Source: Gnetum montanum | Lineage: Eukaryota > Streptophyta > Gnetopsida > Gnetales > Gnetaceae | Direction of reading: 5' to 3' | Length of the DNA stretch: 64,000 bases | Assembly: GCA_015680685.1 (NCBI GenBank) | Contig: MNCI01001967.1 | Coordinates: 650,792-714,791 of the forward strand | In this document: positions 46,460-57,415 of the stretch, piece after piece | Numbering within the stretch: the first letter of the stretch is position 1 | Layout of the letters: every line of letters begins with the position of its first letter | Made by a program: the position numbers and the translations under genes | The notes under the pieces: generated by a model | What the model saw: the letters and a program-made list of their open reading frames with translations, nothing else | What the model was told of the DNA's origin: nothing | The model's database searches: none

Positions 46460-49321
46460 ATGTCTTCTTCTCATAAGAGCAACTCACCACTTAGGGACAA
46501 TACAAAGAACAGTCGGCAATCAAAAACACATAACCTAAATTAGCCAATTCCTCAACAATATAGGGTGGAATATACTCATCCCGATGAGTATATTCCCAAT
46601 TTTACTTTTATCTTCCATCAAGATGAACAGATGCGTTGGAGAGATCTGCATGGTAACATAATGTTACCCCCAGATCGGGCAGTCCCTAACATGCTTCTCC
46701 GTGCTTTGGCATAGATTGACATGATAGAATTTTATGTTGAATACGTTATGGGTGATTTTGACATGAGGGATTACCATCCCATAGCTTTGGAACGTATGAG
46801 GGACTCAAGGTAGGAGAGCCAACATACATTGTTGAAGGACAAAGGTCTGCATGTCCTTAGCGAAATCGGAGATGTTCCCCCTTCTAACGAAAGTGAGGAG
46901 GTTGGGTATCAGAACCTACGCTCAACGATACATATTACTGGTTTTGATCCCCATGAACACCAACTGTTCACAGAGGGAACAACAACTCATGATAAGGATG
47001 GACACTTAGATCGTCACCACAATCGAGGCCGTAGCAACCGAAGAGAAGGTAGGAAGCATCGTCATGGCAATGGTTCTCCTTCCTCTTCTCCTTCATCTCA
47101 TCACTAACCCTCTCCTTCCACATCTGGGCGCAACCAGCACGAGCATAATAGAGAGGATAAGGGTAAGAAAAATGAGAGACCTTGACGAGAGAGTCGAGAG
47201 AGAGGACAAGGGCATAAATGAAGGGAAAGTAGGGAACAATGTAGACATCATAGATATCATGAAAGAGATGATCATAACAAGCTCCTACTTGCAACCCAAA
47301 GTATGCTTGACATAACAGAGGCTGTTAGAATTCCCACAAGACATTTAAAAGATAGTCGGATCAAATGCTTAGACATGAACAACATCCCACGATTTGAAGG
47401 GGGATACAATGCTGATCCGCAGCATCATTTATAGGCATTCCACGATGCTTGTGCCTTGCACAATATAGAAAATGAGTGGCAGAAACGAAAGTTGTTTCCT
47501 AGGATACTCATCAAGGAAGCAAAGAGTTAGTATCGGTCCTTGGAACCGAAAACCATCAGGAGGTGGAGTACGATGTTAGAACTCTTCAATGATAAATATC
47601 AAACGTACTCCAGAGTGTCTAATTTGCATAAGTAGATCCAAGGATGGAAGCAAGGTACTCATGAACCCTTGGATGTTGCCATAGCCCACTACTACACATT
47701 GTTACATCATTGCCCAAGCCATGGATACATTCAGCAGGATCAACTTTGCCACATCGTGGATGGGCTAAGGCATGAAACTAGAAGAACCCTTGGGACTTAT
47801 GCCCAAGGGAGACTCTCACAACTGAGAGCCCATGAAGTACATAGATTGTTGGAACAAGTAGCAAAAGAAGAAGGTGAGCTATGCAAGAGGGAAAGTGCGG
47901 AAGAATACAATCGTGATCCCTCCCTTTGAAAGAAGGGAGTGAAATTTTGTGATGAGGAGGATGAGTCACCACTCGAAGAGTTGGTGAATAGAAAAACCTT
48001 GCCGATTCAAAAACTAACAACAGAAGTATCGGCTAAGATGGATCAATTGTGGAATTTCGTAGACTCCAGACTTGAAACTGTCTTGAAAATAGTAGAAGAG
48101 TCTAAGGAGGAACGAAGTAGTGATAAGGGTAATACAAAGCGGAGAGATTCAGGCCTTGCACATAACAAGGGTAAGGGGAAAATTCCTATCTCCGATGAAG
48201 TTGTGGATTCAAACATAGACGATGACGATGGATGTGAGATCTGCCATTATGACCATCCTAAGGGATGTTGTCCAATCATCTCACATCTACAGGAGTTTGG
48301 GGTGTATGCACTTAACCCAAGACTCAACCAACGGCAAACACCCNNNNNNNNNNNNNNNNNNNNNNNNNNNNNNNNNNNNNNNNNNNNNNNNNNNNNNNNN
48401 NNNNNNNNNNNNNNNNNNNNNNNNNNNNNNNNNNNNNNNNNNNNNNNNNNNNNNNNNNNNNNNNNNNNNNNNNNNNNNNNNNNNNNNNNNNNNNNNNNNN
48501 NNNNNNNNNNNNNNNNNNNNNNNNNNNNNNNNNNNNNNNNNNNNNNNNNNNNNNNNNNNNNNNNNNNNNNNNNNNNNNNNNNNNNNNNNNNNNNNNNNNN
48601 NNNNNNNNNNNNNNNNNNNNNNNNNNNNNNNNNNNNNNNNNNNNNNNNNNNNNNNNNNNNNNNNNNNNNTGCAAGAGCTGTAAATATCCAACCTACTGCT
48701 GGTTCTGACAACTGTAAAAAGAGAAGATCTTTCTTCAGAACCAAAAGCCCAGACAAACTCTCGCAACAACAAGTGGTTGAGTCTAGGTACACTCCTCTAT
48801 CATCTAACACTTCGGAGCATCCTTCAGTCCAACAGAGTTGTACGCATGCGGTTATGTTAATGCATACCGTAACCAACTGGATCAAGGTAGGCCACCTTCC
48901 CAGGAAACTAACTAATCCTAGAAGTCCCTTAATCTATTTACAAATCACCGGGAACAAACCACATAAGGCTCTTCTTGACTCAGGTTCCGGAGTCAATCTA
49001 ATTTCATGAGAGATGTAGCAAGCTTGGAACCTACCCCAACTTAAGAAGAGCAACATCCAACTTGAGCTGGCCGACCAATCCATCACCATTCCCTTAGGAT
49101 TGGTGGAGGACATTGGTACCACTATGTGTGGTTGGTCCTACCCAGCTGACTTCCTGGTGATAGAAGTTAACAGCAACAACAGGGACTTCCCAATTATAAT
49201 GGGAAGGTCATGGCTAAGTACAGTAGATGCGTACCTAGGGATTCATGATCTTTCCTTGGAAATTTTCAAGATAAACATTTATGGAAAGATTGAGAAGAGG
49301 AAAGTTCCATGCATCACATAA
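46460..49321 (+). pseudogene. gag: Gag-protease of element F, single frame with stops
   Basis: From ATG 46460 (MSSSHKS) one reading frame runs through gag and protease to 49321, broken only by stop codons. Parts in order: Ser/Pro-rich head, His/Arg-rich region (46960-47290), gag core (47340-47920) with MNNIPRFEGGYNADPQ and LRHETRRTLGTYAQGRL, zinc knuckle CEICHYDHPKGCCP at about 48236-48277, a 326-bp N gap (48344-48669), and protease with an intact active site LLDSGSGVNLIS (DSG at 48977-48985) and FPIIMGRSWLST. Gag and protease in one frame without a shift is consistent with a Gag-Pol fusion. It is the only copy here with a canonical protease triad. Confidence 0.87.
48344..48669. other. Assembly gap (326 Ns)
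   Basis: Unknown bases between the gag zinc knuckle and protease of element F. Long frames across it are meaningless. Confidence 0.98.
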
Positions 49322-51203
49322 AGTGATTCATCAGGTGATGACATGGAGGAAATGCCTCCATGTAACAGGTGTGCCCTTGAAACTTTGAAACAAAGATGCC
49401 TGTATGTAGCAACCACACAACAAGTAGTAGACACCCCATGATTGATAGCTACTCAAGAGAGCAAACAAATATGCATGAAACAAACTGAGGAGACAAACCA
49501 TGCCAACAACGAAGGCATAGACTCATTGGAATATGAGCGTCACCAACTTCCACCCCTTAATCTAAGATCATCAATTGGGAGAAGTTGGACACTTCTAAGA
49601 AATTCAAATAGGCGCTCATTATTTTGGATCTCTCCTTTTCCACTCAGTCATGGGGGAGATGACCACCTATGCTAACCATATGGGGCCCTCAGTTCTTTTA
49701 AGTTTTTGTTTTACACATTTTTGTTTCACAAGTTTTTGTTTTACAACGTTTTTATTTCACAAGTTTTTATTTTACACATTTTTGTTTTACACGTTTTTGT
49801 TTTACAACTTTCTTTACCTTTTTTTTTTTTTACAACATCGTTATAGTTTTTCATTTTTTTTTGTGTGTGTGATCCACCCTATAAGTTTGTCACCCAATAA
49901 GTGTTCTTCGTGATGGTATGAACTATTTTCATGTTGATTGCTAATGTTTGGTTTTTACCTTTAATTCATGATGTTGATACTAAGGTATGTTTCTTTTGAT
50001 ATGGCAGGCAATGAGTTCACTTCATCCATCCATCCACCAATTTCTATGGTCTCTCTTGGCTTGGAAATGTATAGTCTCCTTCATAATAAGAACTTTAACG
50101 AATCAGTGATTGGGCATTTCTCAAACTAAGGAAGGACTCAAGGTTTGAAAAGGGTGTGACTTTAAGAGAACTTGATGCTTTTGTGTTGGCCATTCTCTTG
50201 GGTGCTTGGATGTTTTCTTCTTGGGTTTTCTCGCCATTCTGATGTTACCCAATTATTGGAACCTGAGACAATAAAAATAAGAAGTCTTTGCATGGTGTGG
50301 TTCTCATGCATAAAAACACAAAAAAAAAGGGAAAAAAAGAGAGAGAAAAAAAGTGAGAATTGAAAGCACACCCCTTAGATGAAATAAGCCTAGGCTACAA
50401 GCACTGGTTATGGAACCAAAAATGTTCCCTCTAACTAAGGCCCTTCTCACTCCCCATTCTCTCCCTTGTTTCGTCGGAATGGTGGTGCTTCTTGGAGAAG
50501 GCATTCTTGTTACTTCAAGAGGATTGTTTGGCCAAATGCATTGATGCGAAGTCACTGGATGTGGTTGTTTTGAGGCCAGAGTTGGAATGAGATTTGCCAA
50601 GTCACATTAATCTTGAAGCACACAAGGGGCTGTACACCACCTTGTTCTTGGGATTCCATTCCATTCTCTTCTCTCCATCCTTCTCTCCATTGTTCACCTC
50701 ATTGCTGGTTGTATCATTAATGTATATTTTGGTAGATACATTATTTTCTTTTTGGTAAATTCTCGTGGTTAAGACTTTAACCCTTGTTCCAAATAACATT
50801 CCTAGAGCCTACAGACTCTTTGAATGTGGGTTTGTCAGGGCATTAAGGGCATGAGCCTGCTTTGGGGAGAACCCACTGACATTCCTATTTGGAGCATTAG
50901 TTAAATTCTTTCCCTTAACATTTTGCAATTAATTTTATTTTGTTCATTTCCATCTTGACATCCATTTCATCGATGCTATAGTTGTCCCTTTTTATCTATA
51001 TTTCTTACTCCTTTTCTTTCTCCATTCTAACGCTTCGCGATTAGTCATGGGGGTACGGGGCCCGATTTTTTTGATTTTCTCTTAGTCCTGAATTTTTTCA
51101 ATTCTTTCCTAACCCCTACACTTTCGATAGTCATGATTAATACATCCCCAGATCTGCAATTAGCCATACCACAACCTAGCCAATAGACCTACACCGCAGC
51201 AAG
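49322..51203 (+). other. Pol-deletion junction and non-coding linker of element F
   Basis: Protease tail and an acidic linker run to about 49600. The text then jumps to the primer-like tract CAGTCATGGGGG (49645-49656) and CACCTATGCTAACCAT, which in element C lie after integrase. TTTTACA/TTTTTGTT repeats fill 49695-49830. The conserved GCCTGCTTTGGGGAGAACCC block is at 50851-50885. Another primer-like tract, AGTCATGGGGGTA, is at 51043-51055. An antisense frame (50799-50602) resembles the antisense frame of element C. Confidence 0.6.
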
Positions 51204-51263
51204 GTATTAATTACATGATGATTCATTAACCCTTGCTAATATATGATTGTGTTGTGTGTGCAG
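51204..51263 (+). other. Predicted 60-nt intron (element F)
   Basis: AAG|GTATTA donor, TGCTAAT branch-like site at 51234-51240, pyrimidine/G-rich TGTGTTGTGTGTGCAG end, then ATG. Same position and size as in the other five elements. Confidence 0.55.
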
Positions 51264-51509
51264 ATGGCGATCATACAACAATGGATTGGATCTAGAGCAA
51301 ACACTTGGAATGCAGTGGTGCTAAAGCAACTATGCATGAAGCAAGATCGATGGTGTGCTTATGGATGGACAATGAAAGGTGCAATCTTGGCATTGGCAGC
51401 AGCAAGACTTCTTCTCTCTTCTTCTCTCCTCTTCTCTCTTCTCTTTTCTCTCAGCTGCCAAATGAGGCCTGATGTCAATGTAATAAGGTATTCACCCTTG
51501 TTGTCATGA
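51264..51509 (+). pseudogene. Short ORF2-position gene of element F
   Basis: 81 codons from ATG 51264 (MAIIQQW) with an Ala/Leu/Ser-rich middle caused by CTTCTCTCT repeats. No domain is recognised. It stands where ORF2 stands in elements A, B, E and H and has a decayed twin in element C, but shares no clear sequence with the long ORF2. It could be a shrunken ORF2 or unrelated filler. Confidence 0.35.
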
Positions 51510-51630
51510 ACACCAGTTGTCGAGTCTTGTAATGATGATCTATTCACATGTCATCCCATTAGTTCCATTCCCCTCAATAATCCCATAACTTCCCAATATC
51601 TTGTAAGGAACTCGAGGACAAGTTTTCATT

Positions 51631-51644
51631 CAGTCATGGGGGTA
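51631..51644 (+). other. Polypurine tract of element F
   Basis: CAGTCATGGGGGTA immediately before the 3' LTR. Confidence 0.8.
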
Positions 51645-52704
51645 TGATGAGACGCGATTTGCATAGGCCGTGATATCATGTACGCGATATCGCGGCCATC
51701 GCGATATCGCATCCCCCACGATATCGCGTCATCCCTTGCGATGTTGTGTACGCGATATTGTGGTGCGCCATCATATCTATAAATAAGAGGCAGCTCTCCC
51801 TTATTTCCTCATCCTAGACTAGAAGTACGGAAACTCTGGCAGATTGATCATTCCAAAGATAGAATATTTTCCATGTGCCCGCAGTAGGAGTCCTAAAGTG
51901 AACGGATCTTTATTTGAGCAACGTTGTACCTGAACACAAGTTGTGTACAGCAATAAAGACGAACTTCTTGGATAAACCTTGCAGTGCATGGAATAGGATT
52001 TTATTTATTGTTATTTATTGCTTTCTCTTAGTAATGCAGAATGAGTACAACTTGATTACGAGCATCTAAGGATGTGTACAGATAGTCAAGGAACGGATGC
52101 TCATCACAACGTGGAATGAGTACGACTTGATTACGAGCATCTCAGTGTGACTACTTGGTAACCCAGTGGTGTATCTAGGATCTGCGCTTGGTAATCCCAG
52201 TGGTAGTCGTGCACCAGGATGTGTACGGCTAATCAAGGAATCGGCTGCTCATCGCACTTAGGCTAGACTAGCTTTCTCAACCCTTTCCTCCTAGTTAAGT
52301 GCCTCAGTACGACCACTTCGAGCACGTGCGTTACGCGTGGGATCCCAGCAACAATTAGCATTTGGTAACCACGATTGCATTAGTTTAGGGTGTGTACAGT
52401 AAGTGGGAACGAATGATGATGCTAGGTAATTTAGACTTAGTTCATTAGTTAGAGTTAGTTAGTTTCTCAACCCTTCACCTTATTAGCATAGGAGACATAA
52501 AACATAAAAACCATAAAAATCATATACCTCGGACTTACTTAACCATACACCATGACAATTACAAGTAAGTCTGGGAAGACAACAAATAATTAACCCTAAG
52601 TGTTCCATGGGGCATGTAGGCACTTAGTTTGCGAAGTTTGACCGGATCGCGCGTGCTACGCTCGTTTCGTATGGTTGAGTGTAGGGGTACCTCGCCACTC
52701 ATCA
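51645..52704 (+). repeat. 3' LTR of element F
   Basis: 1060 bp, TGATGAG...CTCATCA, with one more GATATCGCG-type repeat in U3 (51668-51760) than the 5' copy. TATAAATAAG at about 51777. Followed by duplication CTTTA. Confidence 0.9.
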
Positions 52705-52709
52705 CTTTA

Positions 52710-53640
52710 TATGATAAATAAGTAACAAATAACAAAAAAAGCTAAAAGTTGTCCATCCTTGAGACTCCAAAATAAAAAAATTTCATATTATAAAAAATAA
52801 ATTAATTATTTAGCTTTCACTAGGAGTTTTTTCTTGAAGTTGTAGCTCAAAAGTGACATCTTTGAGAATATTATATTTAACTTCTAAAGAAATGTTTTAG
52901 TTATGCTATTGCTATTGAAAAACAACTGCATACTAAAGCTTCCAAATAGCATAGAGAACAAGTGATCGAAGACATTTCAAAATGCAAAGAAATGAAGTAG
53001 ACAAAGTATGATGATTACCAATAATAACTTTATTGATATTTAGTTGAAAGCTGTTACAAATTCTAAATGTCAATTTCTAAGCATGCTTAGCAACAAGACA
53101 CTCAAAAAATAACACAAAAAGGAGTTTTTAGTTCTATAAAGAGGACATTGAGAAGAAATGATTCCCATATGTTTTAGACAAGTGTTTATAGAAAAATTAT
53201 GGTGAATAAGACATCATAAAAAAATATGAGTTTTAGAAAAGGTAGAAGCTCTCCAAATACCTTTTATTTTTTTCATCTAAAAATGAAATGATAATTGCAT
53301 TTTCTAGGCCTTATTGAATTTGTTATGAATAAAAGAATTCTTTGTAATAATTTCATAAGAAACTTTAAAATTACAATGAAAAACAAATTTGCCATCATTC
53401 CATAAAATATTTGTAAAAGCTTGATGCAAACTACTATTAACTTTAAATAAATTTTTAATATTAGAAATTAATTTTTTTCATGTTTTTATTCAAATGACAA
53501 AGGTTAAAAGCTTCAATCCATGTAATCCATCTATCATGCATACATAGACAATAAATTTTAGTAATTCCAAATTTGAACTAAGTGGTACACAATATAGATG
53601 CTTGCTGAGCCACAATATTGGGACCGCGATTTTTTATATG
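52710..53640 (-). pseudogene. AT-rich flank with a possible LINE zinc-binding (zf-RVT) relic
   Basis: Continues the pre-insertion DNA of 44493-45290. On the minus strand about 53170-53030 encodes SQCPLYRTKNS and, one frame over, FFECLVAKHA followed by TAG where Trp is common. This resembles the C-x-C...H-L-F-x-x-C-x-x-A-x-x-x-W tail found in many plant LINEs. Weak but consistent with the LINE RT relic on the same strand at 44660-45170. The rest shows nothing recognisable. Confidence 0.3.
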
Positions 53641-53649
53641 GTTTTGATT

Positions 53650-54042
53650 TCAACCCTCATTTCGACCCCATAGTGTAGCTTTGTCTCTATACCTACATTC
53701 ATCTTTGTTAGAACTAGACGTTGAAGAAGAAGAGGAATATGAGAAACTAGGAGAATTTCCATGGCTTCGATGGTGTTCCCAATAGTCCCTTGATTTATCT
53801 CTTTTAGGTTTTGAGAAGGTCCCAGGCCTTGAGGCCTCCCCTAGTCCAAGACTTACTTCATCTCCTCTAAGGTTGTTTATCTTAAGTGAATGTAGTCCTT
53901 GAGTTTCATTAAGATGGTCATGAACATATGAAACCACTACATGAGGTTGGTCACTCTAATTTTCTTCAACATATATCTCGTTAGTTCTCCAATGAATGTT
54001 CTCTCCATATAATGTGTTATCACTTACTTGTAAAAGAGACAT
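53650..54042 (-). pseudogene. gag: Gag N-terminus of element G (type II), truncated
   Basis: ATG at 54042 (MSLLQ), then IHWRTN, then a stop, then VVSYVHDHLNETQ and a Ser-rich stretch. The same motifs in order occur at the start of gag in elements E and H. The frame ends at about 53650, where the element stops. It shows that G belongs to the gag-only group even though its LTR U3 is of the GAGGCC type. Confidence 0.7.
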
Positions 54043-54148
54043 TGTTATTGGTGTATGATGTGTGTGACTTAGTATTTTTCCAAAGATAGTTTGTTAATGC
54101 ATTTACATCGATCGTGTATGATATAACTAATCTAGATAACTAGTGCCA

Positions 54149-54166
54149 TCCTTGGAAACAACACCA
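54149..54166 (-). other. Primer binding site, decayed tRNA-Asp type (element G)
   Basis: The minus strand reads TGGTGTTGTTTCCAAGGA one base from the LTR. Confidence 0.6.
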
Positions 54167-54167
54167 A

Positions 54168-54779
54168 TGATGAGTGGCGAGGTACCCCCCACACCCAACT
54201 ATACAAGTCACAAGTGTTCATGCATGATCCAATCGAATTCCATGGATGGGACTAGTTGTGGCATGTAGATTGTTATGAGTTGATTGTAGTTCATTGTCTT
54301 CCCACTTGGACTATTGGTAGCTTTCTCACTTATGGTTTAGTCCAGAGTGAGGCATATGATTCTTGATGTTGTTTCAGCCTTATGCTACTCCTAACGATAA
54401 TAAAGAAATCATTTGTTTAAACTATTAACAATCAAAAGTAAAGTCTAAACTAGCCTATGGGCGATGAGTGTTGGTTCCCAACTTGCTGTAAACATCCTGA
54501 ACCCACGTATCCACTACTGGGATTACCAAGCACTATGCTAGTGGGCAAACCAAGCAATAGCACTATTGGGATTACCAAGTGAATACATGTTTATGCTCAA
54601 AACTGGTCATGCTCATTCTACCAATTCATTAACATGCATGGAAACATAAATATTAATGAAGTACATGGAATATAAATTGCATTAAAAGTAAATTTAATCT
54701 AAGTTAAAGTGTTGCAATGAATAAGATTCAATCTTGATCTTATTACTGTTCATGGAATGTGTCAAGGTACATTACCACT
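54168..54779 (-). repeat. 5' LTR of element G, part 1
   Basis: Plus-strand start TGATGAGTGGCGAGG. Runs to the insertion point of element H at CCACT (54775-54779). Continues at 60313. Confidence 0.82.
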
Positions 54780-55285
54780 TGATGAGCCATGGTCTGTCAG
54801 GCCCAGTTATTGGAGCCTCGTTATTGGAGCCCTGATACAAGATATGGTCTATCAGGCCTAGTTATCGAACCTCCAATATCGCAGCCGCGATATCATGTAA
54901 GTGATATCATGGCCTGCCTCAATTTCTATAAATAAGAGGTGGCTTTCCTTGTTCTAGGAGTTAGTTCTTAGTTCCTTACCCAAACTCTTGCAGTTTTTCC
55001 TTCTTAGAGTTAGAATTATTTCCCAGTGTATGCTAGCAGTGTGGTGATTATAATTGTATGGCATCCTTTATTCTTAGAATTAGCATAGGAATACATCATA
55101 CACCTCACTCTAGACTAAACCATACATGAAAAAGTTAACCCTAGTCTAGATGGGAAGACAACGAATTGCAACCTAAGAATAACTGACTAGATACCACAAC
55201 TAGTCTGTCTATGGAGTTTGACCAAATCATGCGTGAAACACTCGTATTCATATAGTTGAGTGTAGGGGTATCTCACCACTCATCA
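54780..55285 (+). repeat. 5' LTR of element H (internal deletion)
   Basis: 506 bp against 868 bp for the 3' LTR. The missing part corresponds to about 59726-60108 (R/U5 middle), joined between CATCCTTTATT and TTAGCATAGG. TATAAATAAG at about 54928. Confidence 0.88.
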
Positions 55286-55286
55286 T

Positions 55287-55304
55287 TGGCACCGTTGCTG
55301 GGGA
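55287..55304 (+). other. Primer binding site, tRNA-Asp type (element H)
   Basis: TGGCACCGTTGCTGGGGA, two differences from the tRNA-Asp complement. Confidence 0.85.
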
Positions 55305-55426
55305 CGGTGTTATTTATCTAGATTAGTTATATCATACAAGGTCGTTGTATAGGAATTAACGATATATCTTTTAGAAAGAAAGAATTATAAAAAGTCACAT
55401 ATAAATTCACACACAATTTCACAACC

Positions 55427-57412
55427 ATGCCTCTCCTACAAGACTACGATAATGCCACACCTAGTGAAGAAATTCATTGGAGAACCAATGACTTATATGA
55501 CAATGAAGATTGGAGTACGCAACCTAAAGTGGGGGTTTCTTATAAACATAAACGAAGGCAACATCATCCCAACGCACGAAAGCATAACCTACCCGATGAT
55601 GATGAACCCCTACTAGCCACTACAAATCTAATGCAAATACAAGAGGCTATTCAAATCTCTCGTAAGCATCGTAAAGAGAGCCCCCTACCCAGGCTTGATT
55701 TAAACAACTTTTCCAATTTTCTAGGAGGCTATGACTTAGATCCACAACAACATTTACAAGCCTTCTACAATGCCTGTACATGGAACAACATTGATAACAG
55801 TTGGAAAAAACTTAAGCTCTTTCCTATGACACTTGTTGGCCAAGCAAAAGTGTGGTATAGGTCATTAAAACCAAATTCAATACGACGTTGGCCAACAATG
55901 GTAGAACTCTTTAATGAAACATATCAAACCTACGCAAGAGTGTCGGCCTTGAGGAAACAAATCCAAGAGTGGAAACAAGCACAACATGAACCCTTGGACA
56001 TGGCCTTGGAAAGATATCATGCACTTTTAAACAACTGTCTAGGCCATGAGTTCTATGAGGAAAGGCTAATGTATCATATCATTGATGGGCTTCGTGATAA
56101 AACAAGAGAGACCCTAGGGATGTATGCTCAAGGTCAACTATACGAACTACAAATCCATCAATTCCAAGAGCTTATTAAGTGGGTAGCAAAAGAAGAAGGA
56201 GAAATGGCTAGATGGGAGAGTGTTCAAAAACATCAACAGGACCAGAATCTCAACTTAATAGAGGTCCATAATCACAAAAAGGAGAAATCAACCTATCTCA
56301 AGGAGGAAGAACCATCTTTTCCAGTACAATAATCATTAGACAAAATCGAGGCAAAGATCAATAAGAGGCTAGAATGGATGCATAAAAAATGTGAATAATA
56401 TATCAATATTATTGGAGATAGAGTTTTGACAACCTGAGAAGTAGGACAAAATATCATTAGACATTCAGAAAGAAGGGATGAAGAAAATAAGAGCTCAAAT
56501 ACCAATCATACGTATGAATGTAACATTTTCCTGTACAATCACCCCAAGGGCTAGTGCCCAATCCTGTTACATTTATATGAGCATTGGGAAAACATGTTAC
56601 ACCCAGAGTTTGTGCAAAGATACTGTGTTCGATAATAGTGGCAACAATCCCAGTCGTAAGGGAAGCCACCCCTAAACTAGAGACACCCTTCGTATCATCT
56701 GAATCTAAACGCTTACCTAGTTCAACATCCTGTTTCCCCAACTGGGTCAACATACTCTATCTTTCCGCATTACCATTCTCCTCAATACTATCAGCCCATG
56801 TCCTCAACACAACCACCTCCTTGTGCACCTTACACTTCTCCTAATTTTCAACATTCTCATCTTTTCCCTCCTTCTACATCGCCACCAACTATTCCTAAGG
56901 TGTTTGCACCATAGAAACAACCCACGAACATTACTTGTGCTACTATTGCCAACAACAATGAGAGACCTCAGCAACATCGAAGGCATCTCTTCTTTAGAAA
57001 TGACCCTAGGAAGGGACAACATAATTCCAAGGCCACTGCATTCTCCAACTCAACACAAGCCCAACACTGTGGTGCACCCTTCTCTTCGAACCCAACGCCT
57101 CATGTTACTTCATCAGGGCCACTAATTAACACTCCAACAACCATATGGCCTAATGAACACAGCCATGGAGGGAAACATCCCAATCCTTGCATACCATCTT
57201 ATGGTCTCAATTATCATAGTAGGTCAACTCATTATCATGAAACTACATCTCATAAATTGCCCCACTATGCTTACTATAATAAGGTGTGTGAACCCTAATG
57301 GGGTAAGTATGACCACATTTTGATATTTCCAACATGCAAGGATCCTCATCTTTCATTTATTAATCCTTGCCATGCTCAACCATTTAGTTATCGGAGATAC
57401 CCCCCAGTCTAA
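55427..57412 (+). pseudogene. gag: Gag of element H (type II), one frame of about 660 codons with ten stops
   Basis: ATG 55427 (MPLLQDYD) opens 301 codons without a stop: IHWRTNDLYD, LDLNNFSNFLGGYDLD, VWYRSLKPNSIRRWPTMVEL and LRDKTRETLGMYAQGQL in the core. Beyond the first TAA (56330) the same frame continues through a zinc-knuckle region (56516-56560, CNIF-x3-H-x4-C with one Cys lost), a Pro/Gln/Ser/His-rich tail, and ends at tandem TAA TAA (57410-57415). Ten internal stops, no frameshift. It is the best-preserved gag here. Confidence 0.88.
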
Positions 57413-57415
57413 TAA

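Larger units (their letters stand above)
45291..52704 (+). mobile_element. Element F: LTR retrotransposon with gag-protease, RT to integrase deleted
   Basis: Perfect 5-bp duplication CTTTA (45286-45290 and 52705-52709) and two near full-length LTRs. It contains primer site, gag, protease, linker, a short 3' gene after a predicted intron, and a polypurine tract. The region from RT through integrase is missing: protease tail joins sequence that lies downstream of integrase in elements A-C. It carries type I gag, so it derives from an autonomous element. By eye I count nine differences between its LTRs over the 250 bases after TATA. Confidence 0.9.

Noticed and set aside
48222-48885. Long frames of 116-212 codons on both strands
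   Set aside because: Most of their length is the 326-N gap. The only real frame here is gag-protease of element F.
45291-52704. Possibility that element F is a DNA transposon because its ends are inverted (TGATGAG/CTCATCA)
   Set aside because: The inverted words are LTR termini. Long direct repeats, primer site, polypurine tract and 5-bp duplication all fit an LTR retrotransposon.
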